NCBI GenBank assembly: GCA_040221095.1
Contig: JAVJVP010000002.1
Span: 98,507 to 162,506 of the forward strand
Reading direction: 5' to 3'
DNA: 64,000 nucleotides
DNA from: UBA1479 sp040221095
Lineage (GTDB): Bacteria; Pseudomonadota; Alphaproteobacteria; Rhodospirillales; Casp-alpha2
The notes under the pieces were generated by a model. The model saw nothing but the letters and a program-made list of their open reading frames with translations. It searched no databases and was not told the DNA's origin. Of this stretch, positions 54,777 to 63,142 are shown piece by piece. The position numbers and the translations under genes are program-made. Each line of letters opens with the position of its first letter. Position 1 is the first letter of the stretch.

Positions 54777-55631
54777 TCACGCGCCGGCGGCGGCGCCGTT
54801 CAGCAGCCGAGGGTCCAGGGTGCCGGTGAAGCTGGTCGCCACGGGCCCGGTCAGCAGCACGTGATCGTCGGGCAGCCATTCGATGGTCAGGGTGCCGCCG
54901 TCGACGATCACGTCGGCCTTGCGCCCGGCGATCAGCCCCCGGCGCACGGCGGCGACCAGGGTCGCACAGGCCCCCGTGCCGCAGGCCTGAGTCACGCCGG
55001 CGCCCCGTTCCCACACCCGCATGCGGATGGACCCGTCGGGGCGCACCGTGGCGGCCTCGACATTGGTGAACTGGGGAAACATCTTGTGCTGTTCGATGAC
55101 CGGGCCGAACACCTCGATCGGCACGGCATCCGCATCATCGACGAAATAGACCGCATGGGGATTGCCCATGGAAACACAGACCGCGTCGGCAAGCGGCCCG
55201 GCGCCGGCATCGACATGCAGGGTGTCGACGGCTTCGGACAGGGGGATTTCCCGCCAGTCGAGGCCGGCCGTGCCCATATCCACGGTGACCAGGCCGTCCT
55301 TGCCCTTTTCCGCGTCCAGCAGCCCGGCGCCCGTTTCGACGATCAGGTGGTCCGAGGACTTTTCTTCCATCAGCATGGCGGCGATGCAGCGGGTACCATT
55401 GCCGCAGGCCAGCGATTCCCCGCCGTCGGAATTGTGGAAGCGCACGAACACGTCGGCGATGTCCGAGCGCGGCCGTTCCAGCACGATCAGCTGGTCGCAG
55501 CCGACGCCGCGCCGGCGGTCGGCGATGGCCGCGGCCTGACCGGCGGTCAGGGGCATCGGCGTCTCGCGGGCGTCCAGCACCACGAAGTCGTTGCCCAGGC
55601 CGTGCATCTTTATAAAGGGCACCTGTTCCAT
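54777..55631 (-). CDS. dapF: Diaminopimelate epimerase
   Basis: 284-residue PLP-independent epimerase making meso-diaminopimelate for lysine and peptidoglycan. The two catalytic cysteines are C76 (LACGNGTRC) and C217 (QACGTGACA). The substrate-binding GLGNDFVVLD near the N-terminus and MGNPHAVYFV are conserved. It lies 48 bp after the QueG-like gene on the same strand and heads a tight dapF-mtaB-ftsY-HAD run. Confidence 0.97.
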   Translation of the reverse strand: MEQVPFIKMHGLGNDFVVLDARETPMPLTAGQAAAIADRRRGVGCDQLIVLERPRSDIADVFVRFHNSDGGESLACGNGTRCIAAMLMEEKSSDHLIVETGAGLLDAEKGKDGLVTVDMGTAGLDWREIPLSEAVDTLHVDAGAGPLADAVCVSMGNPHAVYFVDDADAVPIEVFGPVIEQHKMFPQFTNVEAATVRPDGSIRMRVWERGAGVTQACGTGACATLVAAVRRGLIAGRKADVIVDGGTLTIEWLPDDHVLLTGPVATSFTGTLDPRLLNGAAAGA

Positions 55632-55679
55632 GGATGGCTACATAGGCCCGACGGGCCCAGAAGTCCATGACCTTCGCCG

Positions 55680-56339
55680 TCAGGACCCGAAGGTGGCGCG
55701 GAAGGAATTGGCGAGAAACGCCTGATGATCCGGGCCATAGGCCCGGTCCGCGCCGACCGGGCAGGCGCGCCGCGCCAGACAGCCGCCGGTCATGCAGTCC
55801 TCCCCTTCGGCCGCCCGCAAATGCCCCAGGCAGGCCGGAAGGTCGAAGCTCTTATCCCCGAAGGCGCCCACGGGACAGGCCGCGAGACAGGGCCGGTCGG
55901 CGCAGCCGTCGCAGGAATGGATCGGCGCCGGCGGCGGGCCCAGATCGATCATCCCGGCGAACAACAGCGCCCCGCGGTAGCTGTGCCACAGGCCGAATTC
56001 GGGATGGACGAGCGGGCCGATGGGCGACGGCCGCAGCCCTTCCGCCCGCATGGCCCATTGCTGGAACGGATGATATGGCGGGCCGTCGAAGGGATAGACC
56101 ACGCGGGCGTCCAGGTCCGCCGCCGCCGGGGCCAGGACCCGTTCCGTCCAGGCGTCCAGCGGATCGGGCTCGTCCCGGCGGCCTGCCTGGTAATGGGGCC
56201 ACAGGCGCCCGCCCAAGTCGCCGACCAGGATCAGGGTCCGCGTCCCCCCCGGCACGGCGTCCGCCGCCGCCGGATGGAAGCCGCCCCGCAGGGCAAGGCC
56301 CGTGGCCGCGATGCGGCGCTGTACCGTGATCAGATCCAT
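55680..56339 (-). CDS. QueG-like 4Fe-4S ferredoxin domain protein
   Basis: 219-residue cytoplasmic protein with two [4Fe-4S] motifs: CDGCADRPCLAACPVGAF (about 143-160) and CMTGGCLARRACPVG near residue 185. The arrangement is like the ferredoxin half of epoxyqueuosine reductase QueG, but the protein is only about 60 percent of QueG length. The cobalamin-binding part is reduced to the N-terminal 130 residues with no clear motif. It could be a reductive electron-transfer protein of its own; calling it QueG would be unsafe. It is upstream of dapF on the same strand. Confidence 0.8.
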   Translation of the reverse strand: MDLITVQRRIAATGLALRGGFHPAAADAVPGGTRTLILVGDLGGRLWPHYQAGRRDEPDPLDAWTERVLAPAAADLDARVVYPFDGPPYHPFQQWAMRAEGLRPSPIGPLVHPEFGLWHSYRGALLFAGMIDLGPPPAPIHSCDGCADRPCLAACPVGAFGDKSFDLPACLGHLRAAEGEDCMTGGCLARRACPVGADRAYGPDHQAFLANSFRATFGS

Positions 56340-56378
56340 GGCCGAGTTGTCCTCCCGGCGCGCCCCGGGGTCAAGACG

Positions 56379-56777
56379 TCAGGCCGGCTCGCTCGCTGCC
56401 CGCGCCAGGGCGCGGATCGCCTCGGTCACGCTGCGGCGCAGGTGCGGATCGCGGATGCGCACCAGTTGGCGCAGGAACTCCTCGGCTTCGTCGGCGAGGG
56501 CCCCCGCCGCCCCGATCCCCGCATCCGGCCCCGGCCAGGCACCGTCCGCGCCGTCGAACAGATCCACGGGATCACAGGCCAGCAACTCCGACAGGATTAC
56601 AATTTCGGCGGCCTTGACCTCGGTCACCCCGGTTTCACGATTGGCATAGGCCTGCACGGATATGCCGAGCGCGCAGGCGACATCCGCGCGGGAAAAGCCG
56701 CCCCGTTCGCGGAGGGCCTGCAGCCGCGCGCCGATATGTGAAGCCAGTTTCCCGTCGTCCGTACCGTCCGCCGCCAT
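56379..56777 (-). CDS. XRE family helix-turn-helix regulator
   Basis: 132-residue regulator. The HTH is residues about 15-70 (LQALRERGGFSRADVACALGIS, VQAYANRETG), followed by ILSELLACDPVDLFDG, the usual end of the XRE fold. The C-terminal half is an Ala-rich linker and a helix (EFLRQLVRIRDPHLRRSVTEAIRAL) that may dimerise; it resembles the tails of regulators such as SinR-like alphaproteobacterial proteins. It is divergent from ffh. A palindrome in its own candidate promoter suggests autoregulation. Confidence 0.87.
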   Translation of the reverse strand: MAADGTDDGKLASHIGARLQALRERGGFSRADVACALGISVQAYANRETGVTEVKAAEIVILSELLACDPVDLFDGADGAWPGPDAGIGAAGALADEAEEFLRQLVRIRDPHLRRSVTEAIRALARAASEPA

Positions 56778-56851
56778 CTGCCGCCTAGAAAATCGTGCTA
56801 TATCCAGCCAAGATTGAAACTTTTGGTTGTATATAGATGAGTATTTTTATT

Positions 56852-56879
56852 CCTATAGCATGGGCATGCCCGTTGGCAA
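56852..56879 (-). promoter_or_regulatory. Candidate XRE gene promoter with palindromic operator
   Basis: On the minus strand, TTGCCA (56874-56879) and TATAGG (56852-56857) are 16 bp apart. The spacer contains the perfect 10-bp palindrome GGGCATGCCC (56862-56871). A repressor bound there would block the polymerase, so autorepression by the XRE protein is a natural hypothesis. Confidence 0.4.
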
Positions 56880-56966
56880 AACTTTCGAATGCGCCGCGCC
56901 TGTCAGCCGGCGGTTGACTTCCCGGGCCGCGGTCCATAGATTGCGCGCCGACATTCCACTGGGTGT

Positions 56967-57021
56967 ACGGAGTTTTCCGTCCCGAGGGGCGACGCCAGTC
57001 CGCGAGTTTCGCGCACTGGCG
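56967..57021 (+). other. Two hairpins in the ffh leader
   Basis: ACGGA/TCCGT with loop GTTT (56967-56980) is followed by an imperfect longer hairpin: CGCCAGT and CGCGA pair with TCGCG and ACTGGCG around loop GTT, with one C/C mismatch (56993-57021). A T-rich run (TTGGGTTTTT) follows at about 57031-57040. They could form a leader attenuator of ffh or the end of a short RNA. Confidence 0.4.
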
Positions 57022-57085
57022 CGTTTGTCGTTGGGTTTTTGAGTTTACGACTTGAGTTTGGACCGAAAAGGGTAATCAGGCGCAT

Positions 57086-58459
57086 ATGTTCGAGTCTCTA
57101 AGCGAACGCCTGTCCGGCATTTTCGACGGCCTGAAGCGGCGCGGCGCCTTGAAGGAAGCCGACGTCGAGGCGGCGCTGCGCGAAATCCGCGTCGCCCTGC
57201 TGGAGGCCGACGTCGCCCTGCCCGTGGTCAAGGACTTCATCGACGGCGTCAAGGAACAGGCCGTCGGCCAGGATGTCCTGCGCTCCGTCACGCCGGGACA
57301 GATGGTCGTCAAGATCGTCCACGACGCCCTGGTCGGGATGCTGAGCCCCGCCGATCCCGAAGACGCCGGCCTGGCCATCCACGGCAATCCGCCGCAGGCG
57401 ATCCTGATGGTCGGCCTGCAGGGGTCGGGCAAGACGACGACCAGCGCCAAGATCGCCAAGCGTCTGGTCGAACGGGACAAGAAACGCGTGCTGATGGCGT
57501 CGCTCGACGTCTATCGCCCGGCCGCCCAGCAGCAGTTGCAGGTTTTGGGCGAGCAGACGGGCGTGCCCGTGATGGCCCCGGTGCTGGGCGAACTGCCGGT
57601 CGCCATCGCCAACCGGGCCATGACCACGGGCCGCCGCGAAGGCTATGACGTGGTCATCCTGGACACCGCCGGGCGCCTCGCGCTCGATCAGGAGATGATG
57701 ACCGAGGTCATCAACGTGCGCATGGCCGCCGTGCCGTCCGAGGTGCTGCTGGTCGCCGACTCCATGACCGGCCAGGACGCCGTCAATCTGGCCAAGGAAT
57801 TCAACGACCGGGTCGGCATCACCGGCATCGTGCTGACCCGCGTCGACGGCGACGGCCGCGGCGGCGCGGCCCTGTCCATGCGTCAGGTCACCGGCAAGCC
57901 GATCAAGCTGATGGGGACCGGCGAAGGCGTCGACGCCATCGACGGGTTCGATGCCAACCGCGTCGCCGGCTCGATCCTCGGCATGGGCGACGTGGTCGGC
58001 CTGGTCGAAAAAGCCGCCCAGGTGGTCGAGCAGGAAGACGCCGAAAAGCTCGCCAAGAAGATGATGAAGGGGCAGTTCACCCTTGAAGACATGGGCGAAC
58101 AGTTCAAGCAGCTGCGCAAGATGGGCTCCCTCGACGGCATTCTGGGCATGCTGCCGGGTGCCGCCAAGGTCAAGAACGCCTTCAACCAGCATAACGTGGA
58201 CGACAAGATGATCGCCCGCCAGGAAGCCATCATCCTGTCCATGACGCCGAAGGAACGGCGCAACCCCAAGGAAATCAACGGCTCGCGCCGCAAACGCATC
58301 GCCGCCGGTTCCGGCACCTCGGTGCCCGAGGTCAACCGGCTTCTGAAACAGCATCGCCAGATGGCCGACATGATGAAGAAAGTCGGCAAGAAGGGCGGCC
58401 TCAAGGGCCTCATGGGCGGCATGCCGCCCGGCATGATGCCCCCGGGCATGCCCCGCTAA
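57086..58459 (+). CDS. ffh: Signal recognition particle protein Ffh
   Basis: 457-residue SRP54 homologue that binds 4.5S RNA and signal sequences. The N domain starts MFESLSERLSGIFDGLK. G-domain motifs are GLQGSGKTTT, DVYRPAAQQQL, DTAGRLALDQ and TRVDGDGRGG. The Met-rich M domain carries the RNA-binding GSRRKRIAAGSG and a C-terminal Gly/Met tail (MGGMPPGMMPPGMPR). Length is standard. It heads the ffh-rpsP-rimM-trmD-rplS run found in many alphaproteobacteria. Confidence 0.97.
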   Translation: MFESLSERLSGIFDGLKRRGALKEADVEAALREIRVALLEADVALPVVKDFIDGVKEQAVGQDVLRSVTPGQMVVKIVHDALVGMLSPADPEDAGLAIHGNPPQAILMVGLQGSGKTTTSAKIAKRLVERDKKRVLMASLDVYRPAAQQQLQVLGEQTGVPVMAPVLGELPVAIANRAMTTGRREGYDVVILDTAGRLALDQEMMTEVINVRMAAVPSEVLLVADSMTGQDAVNLAKEFNDRVGITGIVLTRVDGDGRGGAALSMRQVTGKPIKLMGTGEGVDAIDGFDANRVAGSILGMGDVVGLVEKAAQVVEQEDAEKLAKKMMKGQFTLEDMGEQFKQLRKMGSLDGILGMLPGAAKVKNAFNQHNVDDKMIARQEAIILSMTPKERRNPKEINGSRRKRIAAGSGTSVPEVNRLLKQHRQMADMMKKVGKKGGLKGLMGGMPPGMMPPGMPR

Positions 58460-58528
58460 GCAGATTTAAAGACAACCAGAACAGCAACCCGTTTTAAGAC
58501 ATCAGACCAGACAAGGAATGAGCAGAAC

Positions 58529-59047
58529 ATGTCAGTGAAAATCAGACTCGCCCGGGGCGGCGCCAAGAAGCGCCCCTACTACCAGATCGTCATCGCCGAC
58601 AGCCGCCGCGCGCGGGACGGCAAGTTCATCGAGCGTGTGGGCTCCTACAACCCCATGCTGCCCAAGGACAGCCCCGACCGGGTCAAGCTGAACGAAGAGC
58701 GCATCAAGCATTGGCTCGGCGTCGGCGCCCAGCCGACCGACCGCGTGCACCGTTTCCTGGGTGCCGCCGGCCTGACCGACGCCCGTCCGGCCCCGGAAAA
58801 TCAGACCAAGCGTGCAGCACCCAAGGCCAAGACGGTCGAGCGCATGAAGGAACGCGAAGACAAGCTGAAGGCGGCCGAGGAAGCGGCGGCCGAAGCCGCG
58901 GCGGCGCCGGTCGAAGCGGAAGCCCCGGCCGAGGAAGTCGTGGCCGAAGCCGAAGCCCCGGCGGAAGAAGCCGCGGCCGAAGCGCCGGCCGAGGAAGCGG
59001 CGGCTGAAGAAGCCCCGGCGGCAGCGGAAGAGGAGACGAAGGAGTAA
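58529..59047 (+). CDS. rpsP: 30S ribosomal protein S16 with long Ala/Glu tail
   Basis: 172-residue S16, about twice the usual 80-90. The conserved domain is residues 1-85 (VKIRLARGGAKKRPYYQIVIADSR, NPMLPKD, IKHWLGVGAQPTD). After a basic linker (TKRAAPKAKTVERMKERED) comes a strongly acidic low-complexity tail (115-172) built of EAPAEE/EEAAAE units. Extended S16 tails are common in alphaproteobacteria, though this one is long. It starts 69 bp after ffh. Confidence 0.95.
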   Translation: MSVKIRLARGGAKKRPYYQIVIADSRRARDGKFIERVGSYNPMLPKDSPDRVKLNEERIKHWLGVGAQPTDRVHRFLGAAGLTDARPAPENQTKRAAPKAKTVERMKEREDKLKAAEEAAAEAAAAPVEAEAPAEEVVAEAEAPAEEAAAEAPAEEAAAEEAPAAAEEETKE

Positions 59048-59085
59048 CCGGCGAAGCGCGTCACGAGCGTCAGGGAGGTCGGGCC

Positions 59086-59661
59086 ATGACGGACGACGAT
59101 GGGAAAGCCCCGGAACGGGTCTGTCTCGGCGTCATCGTCGGGTCCAGGGGCCTGAAGGGTGATCTCAAGATCAAGAGTTTCGCCCAGGTTCCGGAAGACC
59201 TCACCGCCTATGGTCCGCTGGAGGACGAAACCGGCAGCCGCCGGATCGACCTTCGGATCACCGGCCAGACCAAGGACGTTCTGATCGCCCGCGCCGAGGG
59301 TGTCGGCGACCGCACGGCGGCGGACAAGCTGAAGGGCCTGCGCCTTTTCGTGGACCGCGACCGCCTGCCGCCGCCCGACGAGGACGAATACTATTATTCG
59401 GACCTGATCGGGCTGACGGTCGAGGCACCCCGGGGCAATCTGGGCACGGTGCGCCAGGTGTTCGATTTCGGCGCCGGCGACGTATTGGAGATCGCGGGCG
59501 GGGATTTCGGAACGGTCATGGTGCCCTTTACCCGGGCCATCGTGCCGGTGGTGGACCTCGACGGCGGCCGGCTGGTGGTCGATCCGCCCGACGGGCTGCT
59601 GGACACCGGTGACGGCGGCAAGGGCGAAAATGGGCCGGGCGAAGACGGACAGGACGCGTGA
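59086..59661 (+). CDS. rimM: Ribosome maturation factor RimM
   Basis: 191-residue 30S assembly factor that binds S19 and helps mature the 16S 3' domain. The N-terminal beta-barrel has VCLGVIVGSRGLKGDLKIKSF (about 11-31), and the PRC-barrel domain has DEYYYSDLIGLTVE and the VPFTRAIVPVVDLDGGRLVVDPP segment. The last codons overlap trmD (TGATG). A charged C-terminal tail (GKGENGPGEDGQDA) is unremarkable. Confidence 0.95.
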   Translation: MTDDDGKAPERVCLGVIVGSRGLKGDLKIKSFAQVPEDLTAYGPLEDETGSRRIDLRITGQTKDVLIARAEGVGDRTAADKLKGLRLFVDRDRLPPPDEDEYYYSDLIGLTVEAPRGNLGTVRQVFDFGAGDVLEIAGGDFGTVMVPFTRAIVPVVDLDGGRLVVDPPDGLLDTGDGGKGENGPGEDGQDA

Positions 59662-60359
59662 TGAGCGGTTGGACGGCCAAGGTAGTGACGATCTTCCCGG
59701 AAATGTTCCCGGGACCGCTTGGCTGCTCGCTTGCCGGAACGGCGCTTGAAAAGGGCATCTGGGCCCTGGAAACGGTGGACATTCGCGACTTTGCAAGCGA
59801 TAAACACCGCTCCGTGGACGATGCCCCCTTTGGCGGCGGCCCCGGCATGGTGATGCGGCCCGACGTGGTCGATGGCGCCATCCGGAGCGCCCGGGAAGGC
59901 GCCCGGGATCTGCCGTTCATCTATCTGACCCCCCGGGGCCGGCCATTGGGCCAGAAACGGGTGGCGGAACTGGCGGCGGGACCCGGGATGATCCTGCTCT
60001 GTGGTCGGTTCGAGGGCGTCGACCAACGGGTGCTGGAGGCCCAGGACGCGGAAGAGATATCGCTCGGCGATTTCGTCCTGTCGGGGGGCGAGCCGGCGGC
60101 CCTGGTGGTGTTGGATGCCTGTCTTCGGCTGTTGCCGGGCGTGATGGGCAAGGATGCATCGCTGGAGGAAGAGAGTTTCGAGCGGGGATTGCTGGAGTAT
60201 CCCCACTACACGCGGCCCCAGGAATGGCAGGGCCGCAAGGTGCCGGAGGTTCTGGTCTCCGGGCACCATGAGAAAATAGCAACCTGGCGCCAGCGCCAGG
60301 CGGAGGAAATCACCCGCGACCGGCGGCCCGATCTTTGGGCAGCGCACGAGCGGACCTAG
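59661..60359 (+). CDS. trmD: tRNA (guanine-37-N1)-methyltransferase TrmD
   Basis: 232-residue SPOUT methyltransferase that makes m1G37, which prevents frameshifting. Signatures are VVTIFPEMFPG near the N-terminus, DDAPFGGGPGMVM, IYLTPRGRPL, LLCGRFEGVDQRV and the trefoil-knot loop ISLGDFVLSGGE. The start is the ATG at 59661; the GTG just upstream is less likely. Length is typical. Confidence 0.96.
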   Translation: MSGWTAKVVTIFPEMFPGPLGCSLAGTALEKGIWALETVDIRDFASDKHRSVDDAPFGGGPGMVMRPDVVDGAIRSAREGARDLPFIYLTPRGRPLGQKRVAELAAGPGMILLCGRFEGVDQRVLEAQDAEEISLGDFVLSGGEPAALVVLDACLRLLPGVMGKDASLEEESFERGLLEYPHYTRPQEWQGRKVPEVLVSGHHEKIATWRQRQAEEITRDRRPDLWAAHERT

Positions 60360-60404
60360 GAATTGCCGGCGACGGCAGAGCGTTTGTAAGGAAAGGTTTG
60401 AACC

Positions 60405-60869
60405 ATGAACATGATTGAACAACTGGATCAGGAACAGATTGCCCGCCTGACCGGCGACAAGGAAATGCCGAAGTTCGCCCCGGGCGACACGATCCGCGTC
60501 AACGTCCGCGTCGTCGAAGGCGAGCGGACCCGTCTGCAGGCCTTCGAAGGCGTGTGCATCGCGCGCAAGAACGCCGGCGTCAACTCGGCCTTCACCGTGC
60601 GCAAGCTGAGCTACGGCGAAGGCGTGGAGCGTGTGTTCCCGGTGTATTCCCCGAACGTCGACTCGGTCGAGGTCGTGCGCCGTGGTGACGTCCGCCGGGC
60701 CAAGCTGTATTATCTCAGGGGCCTGACCGGTAAGGCCGCGCGTATCGCGGAAAAGACCGACGGGTTCTCGGGCAAGGTGTCGCAGGAAGAAAAGAAGGCC
60801 GCGCGCGAAGCCAAGGCCAACCGCGACGAAGCGTCGAATAAAAAAGGCGGCAAAAAGTCCGCCGAATAG
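60405..60869 (+). CDS. rplS: 50S ribosomal protein L19
   Basis: 154-residue L19. The conserved core is FAPGDTIRVNVRVVEGERTRLQAFEGVCIARK and VERVFPVYSPNVDSVEVVRRGDVRRAKLYYLRGLTGKAARI. It carries a Lys-rich C-terminal extension of about 35 residues (QEEKKAAREAKANRDEASNKKGGKKSAE). SD AAGGAAAGG precedes ATG 60405. It closes the translation-gene run. Confidence 0.96.
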   Translation: MNMIEQLDQEQIARLTGDKEMPKFAPGDTIRVNVRVVEGERTRLQAFEGVCIARKNAGVNSAFTVRKLSYGEGVERVFPVYSPNVDSVEVVRRGDVRRAKLYYLRGLTGKAARIAEKTDGFSGKVSQEEKKAAREAKANRDEASNKKGGKKSAE

Positions 60870-60936
60870 GAAGTCCAGGCCGAGGAACAAGCCCCAGGGG
60901 ATACCCCCAAGGGATTTTTCCAAGGTTGGCACGCAG

Positions 60937-60960
60937 GGCCCGGCTTGTTCCGGCCGGGCC
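60937..60960 (+). terminator. Hairpin after rplS
   Basis: 8-bp stem GGCCCGGC/GCCGGGCC with an 8-nt loop, 67 bp past the rplS stop and 83 bp before leuC. There is no T-run. It probably separates the ribosomal operon from leuC transcription. Confidence 0.45.
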
Positions 60961-61043
60961 GGCGCGCCACATATTAAGAAACCAAGGAACCGCAGCGCCG
61001 TCGGGGGCCGGCGTTCGTGCACACGTCGGAGGATATAACACCC

Positions 61044-62444
61044 ATGGCACAACCGAAAACGCTGTTCGAGAAGATCTGGGACAGCCATCTGGTCGAAGTA
61101 CAGGAAGACGGCACCTGCCTGCTGTACATCGACCGCCACCTGACCCACGAGGTCACCAGCCCCCAGGCTTTCGAAGGTCTGCGTAACGCCGGCCGCAAGG
61201 TCCGCCGCCCGGACCTGACGCTTGCCGTCGCCGATCACAACGTCCCGACCAAGCGGGGCGAAACCATCGACAATCCTGAATCGGCGCTGCAGCTGGAAAT
61301 GCTGACCAAGAACTGCGCGGAATTCGGCGTGCCTCTGTTCGACATGGGTGACGTCCGCCAGGGCATCGTCCACGTGATCGGCCCGGAACAGGGCTTCACC
61401 CTGCCCGGCACGACCATCGTCTGCGGCGACAGCCATACGGCGACCCACGGCGCCTTCGGCGCCCTGGCCTTCGGCATCGGCACGTCCGAGGTCGAACACG
61501 TGATGGCGACCCAGACCCTGCTGCAGTCTCCGCTCAAGAACATGCGCATCACCGTCGACGGCGACCTGCCCTTCGGCTGTACGGCCAAGGACCTGATCCT
61601 GGCGATCATCGGCAAGATCGGCACCGCCGGCGGCACCGGCCACGTCATCGAATACGCCGGCAAGGCGATCCGCGACCTGTCCATGGAAGGCCGCATGACC
61701 GTGTCCAACATGACCATCGAGGGCGGTGCCCGCGCCGGCCTGATCGCGCCGGATGAAACCACCTTCGCCTATCTGAAGGGCCGCCCCATGTCGCCCAAGG
61801 GCGCCAACTGGGAAGCCGCCGAAGCCTATTGGAAGACCTTGCCGTCGGACGATGGTGCGACCTACCAGAAAGAGGTCACGATGGACGCGTCCACCATCGA
61901 ACCGCAGGTCACCTGGGGCACCAGCCCGGAAGACGTGGTGCCGATTTCCGCCGTCGTCCCCGGACCGGGTGATTTCGCCAATCCTGACAAGCAGGAATCG
62001 GTCAAGATGGCCCTCAACTACATGGGCCTGGAACCGGGTACGCGCATGGAAGACATCAAGATCGACTACATGTTCGTGGGTTCCTGCACCAACGGACGGA
62101 TCGAGGACATCCGCGCCGTCGCCGAGGTCGCCAAGGGCCGCAAGGTCGCCGACCATGTGACGGCCCTGATCGTTCCCGGATCGGGCTTGGTCAAGGAACA
62201 GGCCGAACAGGAAGGTCTGGACAAGATTCTGCTGGAAGCCGGCTTTGAATGGCGCGAGCCGGGCTGCTCCATGTGCCTGGCTATGAACGAGGACAAGGTG
62301 CCCGCGGGCATGCGCTGTGCCTCCACGTCGAACCGCAACTTCAAGGGCCGCCAGGGTGCCGGTGCGCGCACCCATCTGGTCAGCCCCGCGATGGCCGCAG
62401 CCGCCGCCGTCACCGGCCATCTGGCCGACGTGCGCAAGCTCTGA
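61044..62444 (+). CDS. leuC: 3-isopropylmalate dehydratase large subunit
   Basis: 466-residue [4Fe-4S] subunit of isopropylmalate isomerase, the second step committed to leucine. The start at 61044 (MAQPKTLFEKIW) has SD CGGAGGA. Cluster ligands lie in FVGSCTNGRIED and PGCSMCLAMNED; active-site motifs include VCGDSHTATHGAFGALAFGIGTSEVEHV and TSNRNFKGRQGAGARTHL. It is followed by leuD after 26 bp. No leucine-codon leader peptide is visible upstream. Confidence 0.97.
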   Translation: MAQPKTLFEKIWDSHLVEVQEDGTCLLYIDRHLTHEVTSPQAFEGLRNAGRKVRRPDLTLAVADHNVPTKRGETIDNPESALQLEMLTKNCAEFGVPLFDMGDVRQGIVHVIGPEQGFTLPGTTIVCGDSHTATHGAFGALAFGIGTSEVEHVMATQTLLQSPLKNMRITVDGDLPFGCTAKDLILAIIGKIGTAGGTGHVIEYAGKAIRDLSMEGRMTVSNMTIEGGARAGLIAPDETTFAYLKGRPMSPKGANWEAAEAYWKTLPSDDGATYQKEVTMDASTIEPQVTWGTSPEDVVPISAVVPGPGDFANPDKQESVKMALNYMGLEPGTRMEDIKIDYMFVGSCTNGRIEDIRAVAEVAKGRKVADHVTALIVPGSGLVKEQAEQEGLDKILLEAGFEWREPGCSMCLAMNEDKVPAGMRCASTSNRNFKGRQGAGARTHLVSPAMAAAAAVTGHLADVRKL

Positions 62445-62470
62445 CCCCGTTCGCAGAAGGAATCGTTCAA

Positions 62471-63097
62471 ATGGAAAAATTCACCAAGCTGACGGGTGTC
62501 GCGGCACCCATGGACATGATCAACGTCGATACCGACATGGTCATCCCCAAGCAGTTCCTGAAAACCATCAAGCGCGAGGGCCTGGGCAAGCACCTGTTCC
62601 ACGACATGCGCTATGACGCCGACGGCAACGAAAACCCGGATTTCGTGCTCAACAAACCGGCCTACCGGGGCGCGGAAATCATCGTCGCCGGCGACAACTT
62701 CGGCTGCGGCTCGTCACGCGAGCACGCCCCCTGGGCGCTCAAGGATTTCGGCATCAAATGCGTGATCTCCACCTCCTTCGCCGACATCTTCTACAACAAC
62801 AGCTTCAAGAACGGCATGCTGCTGATCAAAGTGTCCAAGGAAGAATTGGACAAGCTGATGGACGATGCCGACCGGGGCGCCAACGCGACCCTGACCATCG
62901 ATCTGGAGAACCAGACCATCTCCGGGCCCGACGGCGGGGAAATCTCGTTCGACGTCGATCCCTTCAGGAAGCATTGTCTGATCAACGGCCTGGACGACAT
63001 CGGCCTGACCGAACGGAAGGCGTCGAAGATCGACAGCTTCGAAGAAAGCCGCGACGCCGCGCAGCCCTGGATCCCGGGCGCAGCAACAGTCAGCTGA
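62471..63097 (+). CDS. leuD: 3-isopropylmalate dehydratase small subunit
   Basis: 208-residue swivel-domain subunit that partners LeuC. Signatures are MINVDTDMVIPKQFLKTI, GDNFGCGSSREHAPWAL and ISTSFADIFYNNSFKNGMLLI. Length fits the roughly 200-residue proteobacterial class. SD GAAGGA at about 62456 is 9-10 nt before ATG 62471. Confidence 0.97.
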   Translation: MEKFTKLTGVAAPMDMINVDTDMVIPKQFLKTIKREGLGKHLFHDMRYDADGNENPDFVLNKPAYRGAEIIVAGDNFGCGSSREHAPWALKDFGIKCVISTSFADIFYNNSFKNGMLLIKVSKEELDKLMDDADRGANATLTIDLENQTISGPDGGEISFDVDPFRKHCLINGLDDIGLTERKASKIDSFEESRDAAQPWIPGAATVS

Positions 63098-63142
63098 CCC
63101 CGCCCGCACCGGCCTGAAATCAGAAAAGACGAGGAAACAGCC

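Larger units (their letters stand above)
56778..57085. other. 308-bp divergent region between the XRE gene and ffh
   Basis: No ORF is supported. The XRE-proximal half (56790-56860) is markedly AT-rich, in contrast to the rest of the window. It contains the minus-strand promoter candidate with a palindrome (56852-56879). The ffh-proximal part contains two hairpins (56967-56980 and 56993-57021) in what should be the ffh leader. Confidence 0.6.

Noticed and set aside
59394..62420. Open frame of 1008 codons on the minus strand
   Set aside because: Antisense to rimM, trmD, rplS and leuC, which are all certain. No domain or SD supports it.
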